Positions 24,261 through 32,423 of a DNA stretch of 33,515 bases are shown here, one piece after another. Position numbers and translations under genes: made by a program. Under the pieces are notes generated by a model that made no database searches, had not been told where the DNA came from, and saw only the letters and a list, made by a program, of their open reading frames with translations. The DNA is from an uncultured Flammeovirgaceae bacterium (GTDB lineage Bacteria; Bacteroidota; Bacteroidia; Cytophagales; Cyclobacteriaceae). How positions within the stretch are numbered: position 1 is the first letter of the stretch; each line of letters starts with the position of its first letter. The stretch spans positions 1 to 33,515 of the forward strand of contig CAKZYJ010000258.1 of assembly GCA_937884755.1 (NCBI GenBank), read 5' to 3'.

Positions 24261-25280
24261 TTATAGTGAAACGACCGCTTTGATGACCCCGGTCTCAGGC
24301 CGTAGCCATTGGTCGAACTGGCCGACCATTTCCTCGAAGGCACTTCGGTGCGTAATCCAGCGGGAAATATTGATACTTCCTTCTTCCATCATACGAATGA
24401 TCTGCTTGAAGTCGGCCGACAACGCGTTGCGACTGGCCATCAGGGTAAGTTCTTTTTTGTGAAAGTACGGATCATTAAACGTAAAGTCACCCTGAAAAAG
24501 ACCGATAAAAACAATACGCCCGGCTGGGGCCGCATACTCCAATGTTTTCGACATAGCGTGTTTATTCCCAGTAGCATCCAGCACCACCGTAGGCAGATCT
24601 CCACCGAACTGTTCTCGTAGCTGCTCTACAGTATCATCTCGCCCGGCCACCACTGTACTGTGAATATTAGTTGCCTCAGCAGCAAACTTTAGGCGGGCTT
24701 CGTTGATATCCATAACTACCGTCTTAGCACCTTGGGCGGTGGCAAAGATAACAGCCGCCAAGCCAATTGGCCCTGAGCCTACTACTAACACTAGATCGTC
24801 GGGCTGTACACCAGCTCGGTTTACCGCGTGACAGCCAATACCCTGGGGCTCGATCACTGCCAACTGCTCGTAGCTAAGCTTACTGGATTTGTGCAGATAC
24901 TTGGCTGGTAGTTTGAAACGCTCTCGCATGCCTCCGTCTTGGTGTACACCTAGTACCGATATGTTTTCTCCACAGTTGGTGAAGCCCCGTCGCACAGCCT
25001 GGTCTTGAGTTTTATTCAGGTAAGGTTCAACCGAGCATCTATCGCCTACCACAACATGCTGCACCTCCCTCCCTACTTCTAGTACTTCTACCCCTAACTC
25101 GTGCCCTAGTATTCTAGGATAGGAAAAAAAGGGCTGGTTGCCTTCGTAAGCGTGGAAGTCAGTACCGCAGATACCGATGCTATGTACTTTAACTAACGCT
25201 TCGTCTTCTCTCAGATCTTCATCCGGGGTTGTGTTGGTATAATTAAATGTTCCAGGCTCCTCTAAAACAATCGTTCTCAT
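24261..25280 (-). CDS. Zinc-type (medium-chain) alcohol/polyol dehydrogenase
   Basis: The 339-residue protein is an MDR enzyme. Cys38 in GICGTD, His60-Glu61 in ILGHE and a glutamate in VIEPQGIGCHAV (about 144) form the catalytic zinc site. The Rossmann motif VVGSGPIGLAAV is followed by an acidic VVMDIN, which points to NAD. The lobe that normally holds four cysteines for structural zinc reads EPYLNKTQDQAVRRGFTNCG and keeps only one, so structural zinc is probably absent, as in some polyol and galactonate dehydrogenases. In this operon it could oxidise L-fuconate or a later intermediate of L-fucose breakdown; this is inferred from position. ATG 25280 lies 6 bp after the aldo/keto reductase gene. 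Confidence 0.88.
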   Translation of the reverse strand: MRTIVLEEPGTFNYTNTTPDEDLREDEALVKVHSIGICGTDFHAYEGNQPFFSYPRILGHELGVEVLEVGREVQHVVVGDRCSVEPYLNKTQDQAVRRGFTNCGENISVLGVHQDGGMRERFKLPAKYLHKSSKLSYEQLAVIEPQGIGCHAVNRAGVQPDDLVLVVGSGPIGLAAVIFATAQGAKTVVMDINEARLKFAAEATNIHSTVVAGRDDTVEQLREQFGGDLPTVVLDATGNKHAMSKTLEYAAPAGRIVFIGLFQGDFTFNDPYFHKKELTLMASRNALSADFKQIIRMMEEGSINISRWITHRSAFEEMVGQFDQWLRPETGVIKAVVSL

Positions 25281-25286
25281 ACTTGA

Positions 25287-26243
25287 CTAATGATTTTCTC
25301 GGGTTGAATAAATGGTATTGGTTATTTCGTCAAAAATTTCTTGAGGTAATACTCCTTGTTGCCAGTCACTGACAGTTGACTGTATCTGGCTGATCGTACG
25401 AGCTCCCATCACTATCCGATCAGCCTCTTGGATAGAAAACAGGTAACGCTGCGCCAAAGTAGATAGCAGCAGCTGATGCCGCTGCGCAATGGCATTTACC
25501 GCTGCCGCTGTTTCCACGTCTTGCGCCGTGATCCACTGGGTACCTGGCGGATCGGCTTGGTACCGCTCGAAGCGTGTACCTAGCAAGGCCATGTGCAGCG
25601 CCGATGCTGCGTAATAGGCTACCCCTTCTTGCTGGAAATGGGGAATATCGTTTTGAAAAGCCGATAGATTGCAAGCATCCATTTTCAGAAAGCCCGAAAC
25701 AACCTGGAAATTATCTTTAGTGACGTACGGACGGAATGCATCGGTAGGATTCCCCCCTACTCCTAGCAAACGGGTTAGTCCTTTGGCCTGAAAAGTTTTT
25801 AAGGTATCTAAAATCTCTTCAATATTATCCAGTGGCACTAGATGAGGCTCATGTAAGAAAAGCAGATCTACCTGCGCCACTTGTAACCTATCTAGGCTAC
25901 GCATCAGACTATCTCGCATGCTTTCGGTCGAGTAGTCTACGTAACACTCATCTGCTTTCTCAGCGGGTAATCGCCCCACCTTGGTGCTAATAAACGGGCG
26001 TTCACCCTGCCAGCGTTGTAAGGCTTTGCCTACAAACTCTTCACTACGATTATAGGAGGGAGATGTATCTAGCGATGAGATTCCGTGCTCAAAGGCGTAA
26101 AGGAGACAGTCAATACTTTCAGATTCATCTACTTCGCCCCACACTCCACCTAAACCAGAAGTACCATATACCAGACGGCTTCCTTTTTTAAATAGTGGAA
26201 ATGTTGCGTTTATATCGGGTTGATAACTAGGTTTTATCGACAC
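25287..26243 (-). CDS. Aldo/keto reductase, probable L-fucose (D-threo-aldose) 1-dehydrogenase
   Basis: The 318-residue protein has the complete AKR tetrad: Asp59 and Tyr64 (SLDTSPSYN), Lys88 (ISTKVGR) and His131 (FLHEPH), plus a C-terminal cofactor segment IVMGARTISQIQ. The opening LVYGTSGLGG is typical of the group that contains D-threo-aldose 1-dehydrogenases, which oxidise L-fucose and related sugars to lactones. Together with the alpha-L-fucosidase directly upstream and the mutarotase two genes down, it fits the first step of oxidative, non-phosphorylated L-fucose breakdown. The start used is GTG 26243; no nearby ATG is better. No signal peptide, so cytoplasmic. Confidence 0.85.
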   Translation of the reverse strand: MSIKPSYQPDINATFPLFKKGSRLVYGTSGLGGVWGEVDESESIDCLLYAFEHGISSLDTSPSYNRSEEFVGKALQRWQGERPFISTKVGRLPAEKADECYVDYSTESMRDSLMRSLDRLQVAQVDLLFLHEPHLVPLDNIEEILDTLKTFQAKGLTRLLGVGGNPTDAFRPYVTKDNFQVVSGFLKMDACNLSAFQNDIPHFQQEGVAYYAASALHMALLGTRFERYQADPPGTQWITAQDVETAAAVNAIAQRHQLLLSTLAQRYLFSIQEADRIVMGARTISQIQSTVSDWQQGVLPQEIFDEITNTIYSTRENH

Positions 26244-26290
26244 AGAGAATTAAATTTTTAGGGTTTACTATACACAAAAGGCTTCGCTTT

Positions 26291-27811
26291 TTATTGCCCC
26301 TCACCTGTAGCGGAGCCACGACTTGTTTCCACTCTGAAAACGACTGCCATATCATCTACTTTTGCCTGGGGTAGAGTCACTGCTAAACCGTCTTTTTCCC
26401 AAACCCACTCAAGATTGGTATCAATACCCAGCATAGAAACATTTAGTATCTCGGTACCAGCAGGCATTTTACCTTGCGCAAAAGCAGTAAATTTGATTGG
26501 CTCACTGGGTGTAGGCATACCTAAAACAGAAGCATAGATGGTACTACCCTGAGTAGTGTAACGATAGTCTTGGTTAGAGTATTTGACCTTTAAAAACTCG
26601 TGATGATTCTTGAAGTGCCCTTCAGGCTCCTTGGTTGGTCCCTCACCAAAGGTATACCAGGGACGAGTATTGTAGATAGACTCACCGTATTTATCCAGCC
26701 AATTTCCTATTGCCAGCAGTACTTCTCGCTGGTCTTCTGGAATAGTGCCGTCGGCCTTGGGTGAAATATTTAGCAATAACACACCATTTTTACTGACAAT
26801 ATCAATTAGTACGTGTAGAACATCAGCCGCAGGTTTAATCTGCAGATCTTCAGTATAGCACCAGCTACCTTTGCTGATCGTTTCATCGGTCATCCAAGAT
26901 TCTTCTGTCAATTCATTCTTACGAGATTTTTCCAGGTCATCTACACTCATACTCAGAGGTAGATCATCTTGCTTACGAACAATAACCACCTCCTGATCAC
27001 GCTTTTGCGCCTCATTAAGATAATACGCACTAAACTTTTGTCTGTACTCCTCCGGAATTTGATCTAGCCAGGAGTCAAACCACATAATATCAGGATGATA
27101 CTGATCTATCACTTCTTTAAGCTTTCCAAACCATACTTCTTCTAGCCACTGATCTTTAGGCAAATTGCCGTACAAGTACTTTAGTTCGGAGTCATCGCTA
27201 GTGGGAGGCGTTCCAGCTATATAAGGATAATGACTATTCCTGAATTTTGTCTCATCAGGTTGGTCGCGATAACGTTGCAGATTACGAGCGTGGTGAAAAG
27301 TAGTAATAAACTTCATGTCGTGAGCGCGGATAGCCTTCTCTAGCTCTCCGGTAATATCCCGCATGGGGCCTTTATCAGCGGCATTCCAGGGGGTGGCTTC
27401 GCTAGCCCACATGGCAAAACCATCGTGGTGCTCGGCTACTGGACCAGCAAACCTTGCCCCCGCTTTCTTGAATAGATCAGCCCACTCTTCAGCATTAAAG
27501 TGCTCAGCTTTGAACATGGGCACGAAATCGTGGTATCCGAATTCGGCAGGATCGCCGTATTTTTCCCGATGATGTTGAGCTACTTTATCGTTCTCAAAGT
27601 GCATTCGGCTTGGGTACCACTCATTACCAAAAGCAGGAACCGAATATACTCCCCAGTGAAAATAGATCCCCAGCTTAGCATTCTGAAACCACTCGGGTGC
27701 TTCATCATGCTCAGCTAACGATTCCCAGCTGGGTTTGTACACCTTTTGGCTGTAAGCGGGTAAGATCAGTAGGCAACTAATTATTGAAAAAAGTAGGCGG
27801 TTAGTGTTCAT
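26291..27811 (-). CDS. GH29 alpha-L-fucosidase, exported
   Basis: The 506-residue protein has a signal peptide (LLFSIISCLLILPAYSQ) and the GH29 barrel: WFQNAKLGIYFHWG (about 41-54), the substrate-binding EHHDGFAMW (about 127-135), FHHARN and the nucleophile segment DIMWFDSW with Asp246. A C-terminal beta domain follows after GTIPEDQREVLLAIGNWL. GH29 enzymes release terminal alpha-L-fucose with retention. The acid/base residue varies in this family and cannot be fixed here. The enzyme probably acts in the periplasm on oligosaccharides desulfated by the neighbouring sulfatases. It lies 39 bp after the sulfatase gene and 47 bp before the aldo/keto reductase gene. Confidence 0.93.
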   Translation of the reverse strand: MNTNRLLFSIISCLLILPAYSQKVYKPSWESLAEHDEAPEWFQNAKLGIYFHWGVYSVPAFGNEWYPSRMHFENDKVAQHHREKYGDPAEFGYHDFVPMFKAEHFNAEEWADLFKKAGARFAGPVAEHHDGFAMWASEATPWNAADKGPMRDITGELEKAIRAHDMKFITTFHHARNLQRYRDQPDETKFRNSHYPYIAGTPPTSDDSELKYLYGNLPKDQWLEEVWFGKLKEVIDQYHPDIMWFDSWLDQIPEEYRQKFSAYYLNEAQKRDQEVVIVRKQDDLPLSMSVDDLEKSRKNELTEESWMTDETISKGSWCYTEDLQIKPAADVLHVLIDIVSKNGVLLLNISPKADGTIPEDQREVLLAIGNWLDKYGESIYNTRPWYTFGEGPTKEPEGHFKNHHEFLKVKYSNQDYRYTTQGSTIYASVLGMPTPSEPIKFTAFAQGKMPAGTEILNVSMLGIDTNLEWVWEKDGLAVTLPQAKVDDMAVVFRVETSRGSATGEGQ

Positions 27812-27850
27812 TGTGTTTTAAGTTACAGTAGTAGCCGTAAAGTTATATTT

Positions 27851-29479
27851 TTAGTCCCAGTGGGCATCAATCACTTCCTGAATATGAGGGAAGTCTGCAT
27901 CAGTCTCATGTAGAGCCCCTCGTTTTTCTTTTAGCTCCTGCTTGAGCTGTGCGATAATATCCTGATAGGCCGGATCATTATAGCGATTATGAACTTCTTC
28001 CGGGTCTTGGCTTAAGTCATAGAATTCCCAAGCGGCGGGGGTTTGCTCTATAGAGTAAGATTCATCCATCCAAGGCATGGTAGCTTTACCAATGCTATTC
28101 ATATCACTAGGTAAACCGTAGTAGAAAATTAGTTTATAGTCTTTGGTTCGTAGACCAAAATGGGCAGGAACATCGTGATGCATCAGGTGCATCCAATACC
28201 GATAGTAGGTAGCAGTCTGCTTTCCCTCGGTAGTTTCTCCTTTAAGCACATCCGCAAAACTCTCCCCTTGCATATAGTCAGGAACCTGTCCTCCAGCTAA
28301 CTCAAGCATGGTGGGTCCGTAGTCAGTATTGTTAATTATTACATCTGACCGTCTTCCCGCCTTAACCACTTTAGGATAATGAACTATAAACGGCATCCGC
28401 ATGGATTCATCGTACATCCAGCGTTTATCCATGTAATCATGTTCACCGAGCATAAATCCCTGATCGCCAGTGTAGATGATCACGGTGTTTTCCCACAAGT
28501 CATTTTCTTTCAAATAGGTAAATAACCTTCCCAGATTATCATCTACGCCTTTTACACAACGTAAGTATCGCTTCAAGTACTCTTGATACGCCAAATGAGT
28601 TGCTTCTTTCCGGTTAGCTGCTTCAAAACCATACTGCTGCACATAGCTACGGTAGGTATGCCGATCCGAAACGGATGTACCAATCCGGTGAATCAGACTA
28701 TCGTTCTTACCCATCGTGGCTTCTGAGCCAAAATCGGGTTGCTCATAGAGGCTACTCGGCTCAGGGATTTCGGTATCTTCTAAATAATCGGCGTAGCGCG
28801 GGGCAAACTCAAAATCATCGTGCGGAGCTTTGTAGTGATGCATCAGGAAAAATGGCTGATCTTTGTCCCTTTTATTTTCCAGCCAATCTAAGGTGCGATC
28901 AGTGATAATATCCGAAGAGTGTCCTTCGTAAGCCACCATATTTTCAGGCCAGGAACCTTCTCCCTTTTTTCGGAATTCGGGATCAAAGTACTTTCCCTGA
29001 CCGGGTAGCACTTCATAATGATCAAAATTAGCTGGCTCTTCTTTTAAGTGCCATTTACCAATAATAGCGGTCTGATACCCCAGCTCCTTCATCTCAATTG
29101 GTAAATACTGCTTCTCAATAGGTAGTACACCATCCAAGTCGAGCACTCCGTTTGTCTGGCTGTATTGCCCAGTAATAATGTTCGCTCGACTAGGAGTACA
29201 GATAGAATTATGACAAAAGGCTTGGTCAAATACCATTCCCTCCGCAGCCAGTTCATCCAACACTGGAGTAGGATTTAACGCCGCCAACCGACTACCGTAG
29301 GTACCAAACGCTTGGGTAGTATGATCGTCAGACATGATAAAGATGATATTGGGTTGACTAGCCATTTGGCTTTCGGTAGCACTTTCTTGAGTGCCCTGAC
29401 AGGCAGATGAAAAAATAAAAGCAAATAGTAGCCAGTAGCTTAGAGTAGCTTTCTGATTTAGGTTGAGTAGTAGAATCAT
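27851..29479 (-). CDS. Formylglycine-dependent S1 family sulfatase, lipoprotein
   Basis: This 542-residue protein starts with a signal and lipobox-like FSSAC (Cys27), then PNIIFIMSDDHTTQAFG with the first metal-binding aspartates (Asp51, Asp52). CTPSR at 94-98 is the CxPSR signature whose cysteine is changed to formylglycine. GKWHL (about 141-145) and YTGDQGFMLGEHDYMDKRW complete the active site. It is of the type that acts on sulfated polysaccharides; the exact subfamily and sulfate position cannot be read from sequence alone. A maturation enzyme (anaerobic sulfatase-maturating enzyme or formylglycine-generating enzyme) must be encoded elsewhere. It is operonic with the GH2 and fucosidase genes. 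Confidence 0.93.
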   Translation of the reverse strand: MILLLNLNQKATLSYWLLFAFIFSSACQGTQESATESQMASQPNIIFIMSDDHTTQAFGTYGSRLAALNPTPVLDELAAEGMVFDQAFCHNSICTPSRANIITGQYSQTNGVLDLDGVLPIEKQYLPIEMKELGYQTAIIGKWHLKEEPANFDHYEVLPGQGKYFDPEFRKKGEGSWPENMVAYEGHSSDIITDRTLDWLENKRDKDQPFFLMHHYKAPHDDFEFAPRYADYLEDTEIPEPSSLYEQPDFGSEATMGKNDSLIHRIGTSVSDRHTYRSYVQQYGFEAANRKEATHLAYQEYLKRYLRCVKGVDDNLGRLFTYLKENDLWENTVIIYTGDQGFMLGEHDYMDKRWMYDESMRMPFIVHYPKVVKAGRRSDVIINNTDYGPTMLELAGGQVPDYMQGESFADVLKGETTEGKQTATYYRYWMHLMHHDVPAHFGLRTKDYKLIFYYGLPSDMNSIGKATMPWMDESYSIEQTPAAWEFYDLSQDPEEVHNRYNDPAYQDIIAQLKQELKEKRGALHETDADFPHIQEVIDAHWD

Positions 29480-29539
29480 AGTACTAAATTAGCGTTTTGC
29501 AAGAATAAGTGGAAAAATATGGTTGGCATAATCCTTTTT

Positions 29540-32392
29540 CTAAGGAAGTTCCTGTAACTCTAATCCGTTGATTACCAACGATTCTGTTCCCGAGACCTCC
29601 TCTATTGTTAGTGAGGCTGGATTATCCTCATCAATACTAAAATTTACAGCAGTAGAAGTAGGTTGCTTTTGGTCAAGGTACTGCCCAGTAGTGGGTCTGA
29701 TTCCTTCAGCTACTACTTCATTATTGCCCAAACTGACTTTGATTTCGGCTTCAGACGTATTTTCTTCAATACCGATATTATGAAGGTAGAGCCGACACTG
29801 ATAATTACCCGCCGGAAGGTTCTGAAACGTCAGAGTAAGCTTGCCACCCTTTTCTACGTTTGCCCCGTCCATGGCCAAATAGGCTTTTTCAGATGACATA
29901 CCCCAAGCGTCAGTCCATATTACTTTACTTCCTTCTCCGCTAAGCTTTACGGTGGCTTCCGGCCACGCTTCGAGCTGCATTGTGCTTTCTCCACCATCAT
30001 TACCGTTCCAGGCTATCCAGTCAAACTGAAGTTGTTGCTGGTCATTACCCATATCCAGTTTTACTTCTCTCAAATCGTAAATGGGCTGAGCTTCAGCTAG
30101 CGTTCGGTTAGCTTCGTAGGCAATAGTAGTAATGCTGGCACTTCCTTTCTTCAGTCCTTTCACTTGAGCAGTGACCGTGATTTTTCCGGCGGTACTTCCA
30201 GATTTAAGCAATGCCGAAGCTACCCCATAATAAGCCGGATTAGGATTAGCGTCTACTGAAGCATCGCCTATAATCGTACCCGGCCCGTCTACGGTAAATC
30301 GCACTTCTGAAGTGTCGGACAAAACGGTATTGCCACGCTCGTCTAGCAGATAGGCTCGTACCATATTCCTGTAACAGCCGCTAGAAGCCAAAGGTCGATC
30401 GTCTTCTTCAATTACTACTTTAATTTGAGTAGGCTTTGACATTTGATTACGCTCGTAGGAAGCGACTTCTTGACCGTTTATAAAGCCTTTTGCTTCTAAG
30501 CCACCTTTCTCCGAAGGCAAAGTGAAACTGAAGGACGGATGATCAACGTGCAGTCGTTCAGGATCGCGATCAGGAGCTTGGCGCGCTACTAATTCTCCAT
30601 TATTATACAATTCAACTTCTTGACAGTTACTGAATACCACGACTTCCCTAGACGAGGAGGATGCCCGGAAGTCGGCAATGTAGACCATCGGTTCGGGTAG
30701 CAGTTCAGATTGATACCAGTAATAAACCGGATTGGGAACCCGGTAAAAAGAGAATATTCGCCGATCAGCAAAAAGAGCCCGAGGCTTAAAGGTTTGATAA
30801 TCGTGCGCCGTCCACACTGCCACACCGATACGGTTAGGAGAGGCTTTAGAACGGGAAACTTCTACTTGGTTACGGATGGCGTTCGCCGAGCTACCGTGCT
30901 CGCATAAAAACGATAGTTCACGATCGGTAATGGGCATATCCTGATAATCCATGGGAGCGTAAAGATCACATATTCCCGAGCTTCGCGGTCCCGTCCAGGG
31001 ACTACCGTTGGAAGAAGTCGGCCGAGTTGGATCTTCTTCTTTAGCAGCGTAGTGCAGTCGTTCTACTGGTCCCCGATGGTTGATAGCGGCACCCCAGGTA
31101 AATATACTAGGATGGTTACGGTGATTGCGGATCATGCGGCGAGTAGCTTCCTCCAGTCTATCAAACCAAGCTTCATTACCAATGCCAATCCAGGTGGGTG
31201 GTTCTTCGTATACTAATATTCCTAATTCGTCGCAGGCTTCTAGAAAACTATCGTCGTGAGGATAGTGCGCCAAACGAACCACGTTAAAACCGGCTTGCTT
31301 AAACTGGTAGGCATCCTTCCAATGCAAAGAATTAGGTACGGCATCGCCCACAAACGGAAAAGCCTGATGACGATTGGCCCCGATCAGCTCCAAAGGCTCT
31401 CCGTTCAGCCTTAATCCCTCCCCATCAATCAATTCTATCTTTCGGATTCCTAACGGGTTTTCTACCTGGTCTACCGCCTCATCACCATTCATTACCAACG
31501 TATTTACTCGGTACAAATAAGGGTGGTCAGGTGACCAGAGATGCACGTTTTCGGAGATACCTGTTACCTGAGAGAATGAATAGGAAGATTGTGCAGAAAT
31601 ATTCTGAGAAGATTCCATACGAGCTACTACCCGCCCTTGCTTATCAATAATGCGAGTGAGTAACTTACAGTCTTTCTGCTCATCGGATGCATTCCGAACG
31701 GTAGTGCGAACGTGGATGGTAGCATTTTCGGGAGTGACCGTGGGAGTGGTGATAAACACTCCGCTTTCCTTTTCCTCCCAGGCAAAGGGAATGTATAATT
31801 CGTCGGTTGTGACTAGATAAATATCCCGGTACAGCCCACTGAACTTTATATAATCGTACTGATCGCCTTCAGGTGGAATCTCAGGGTTTAGGGTATTATC
31901 TACTTTGAGTGCAATTGTATTTTCACCAGGCTGTACGAAGGCAGTAATATCAAAATGGAAAGGGGTGTAACCACCAACGCTATGTTCGCCTACATATTCG
32001 CCGTTGATCCAGAGCGTAGTTACTTGATGTGCGCCTTCAAATTCCAAAAACACTTTCTGATCCGGTAGAGTCGCGATATTTAACTTTTTGCGGTACCAGC
32101 CAATATCCCGTTGAAAGGTCTTTTGATAAGGATCGTCCTGACTGCCGTTCAAGTCCAGCGAAGCTAACTCAAAGGTGTGGGGTACATTAATCTGCTCCCA
32201 GCCTGAATCATCAAAGCCCTCCGTATTAATCTCACCGTTTTGCTCGCCCAAGCTAAATTTCCAACCTTGATTAATATTAATCTTTTGGCGATTTGTCTCG
32301 GTATAACCAGGCGGATACTGAGCGTAAAGATTAACCTGTATTATTAAAACAGCGAGAACTAATAAGACCGATAGTATAAGTGATTTATTCAA
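29540..32392 (-). CDS. Exported GH2 family glycoside hydrolase with altered acid/base position
   Basis: The 950-residue protein has a signal peptide (about 1-25, ending LYAQ), a sugar-binding jelly-roll domain (WYRKKLNI, WINGEYVGEHSVGGYTPF), an Ig-like domain, then a TIM barrel from about residue 330 (LRLNGEPLELIGANRHQAFP, FNVVRLAHYPHD). At the end of the fourth barrel strand GH2 enzymes usually have NE; here HPSIFTWGAAINHRG puts His439 at the glutamate position. A likely nucleophile glutamate is kept (Glu498 in FLCEHGSS). C-terminal beta domains (about 660-950) may bind carbohydrate. The frame opens at TTG 32392 because no ATG is suitable. GH2 members are beta-galactosidases, beta-glucuronidases and others; the specificity here is unknown. 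It sits between two sulfatase genes. Confidence 0.88.
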   Translation of the reverse strand: MNKSLILSVLLVLAVLIIQVNLYAQYPPGYTETNRQKININQGWKFSLGEQNGEINTEGFDDSGWEQINVPHTFELASLDLNGSQDDPYQKTFQRDIGWYRKKLNIATLPDQKVFLEFEGAHQVTTLWINGEYVGEHSVGGYTPFHFDITAFVQPGENTIALKVDNTLNPEIPPEGDQYDYIKFSGLYRDIYLVTTDELYIPFAWEEKESGVFITTPTVTPENATIHVRTTVRNASDEQKDCKLLTRIIDKQGRVVARMESSQNISAQSSYSFSQVTGISENVHLWSPDHPYLYRVNTLVMNGDEAVDQVENPLGIRKIELIDGEGLRLNGEPLELIGANRHQAFPFVGDAVPNSLHWKDAYQFKQAGFNVVRLAHYPHDDSFLEACDELGILVYEEPPTWIGIGNEAWFDRLEEATRRMIRNHRNHPSIFTWGAAINHRGPVERLHYAAKEEDPTRPTSSNGSPWTGPRSSGICDLYAPMDYQDMPITDRELSFLCEHGSSANAIRNQVEVSRSKASPNRIGVAVWTAHDYQTFKPRALFADRRIFSFYRVPNPVYYWYQSELLPEPMVYIADFRASSSSREVVVFSNCQEVELYNNGELVARQAPDRDPERLHVDHPSFSFTLPSEKGGLEAKGFINGQEVASYERNQMSKPTQIKVVIEEDDRPLASSGCYRNMVRAYLLDERGNTVLSDTSEVRFTVDGPGTIIGDASVDANPNPAYYGVASALLKSGSTAGKITVTAQVKGLKKGSASITTIAYEANRTLAEAQPIYDLREVKLDMGNDQQQLQFDWIAWNGNDGGESTMQLEAWPEATVKLSGEGSKVIWTDAWGMSSEKAYLAMDGANVEKGGKLTLTFQNLPAGNYQCRLYLHNIGIEENTSEAEIKVSLGNNEVVAEGIRPTTGQYLDQKQPTSTAVNFSIDEDNPASLTIEEVSGTESLVINGLELQELP

Positions 32393-32423
32393 GGGTCAGC
32401 TTTTACTTTAAGGGATATTTCTT

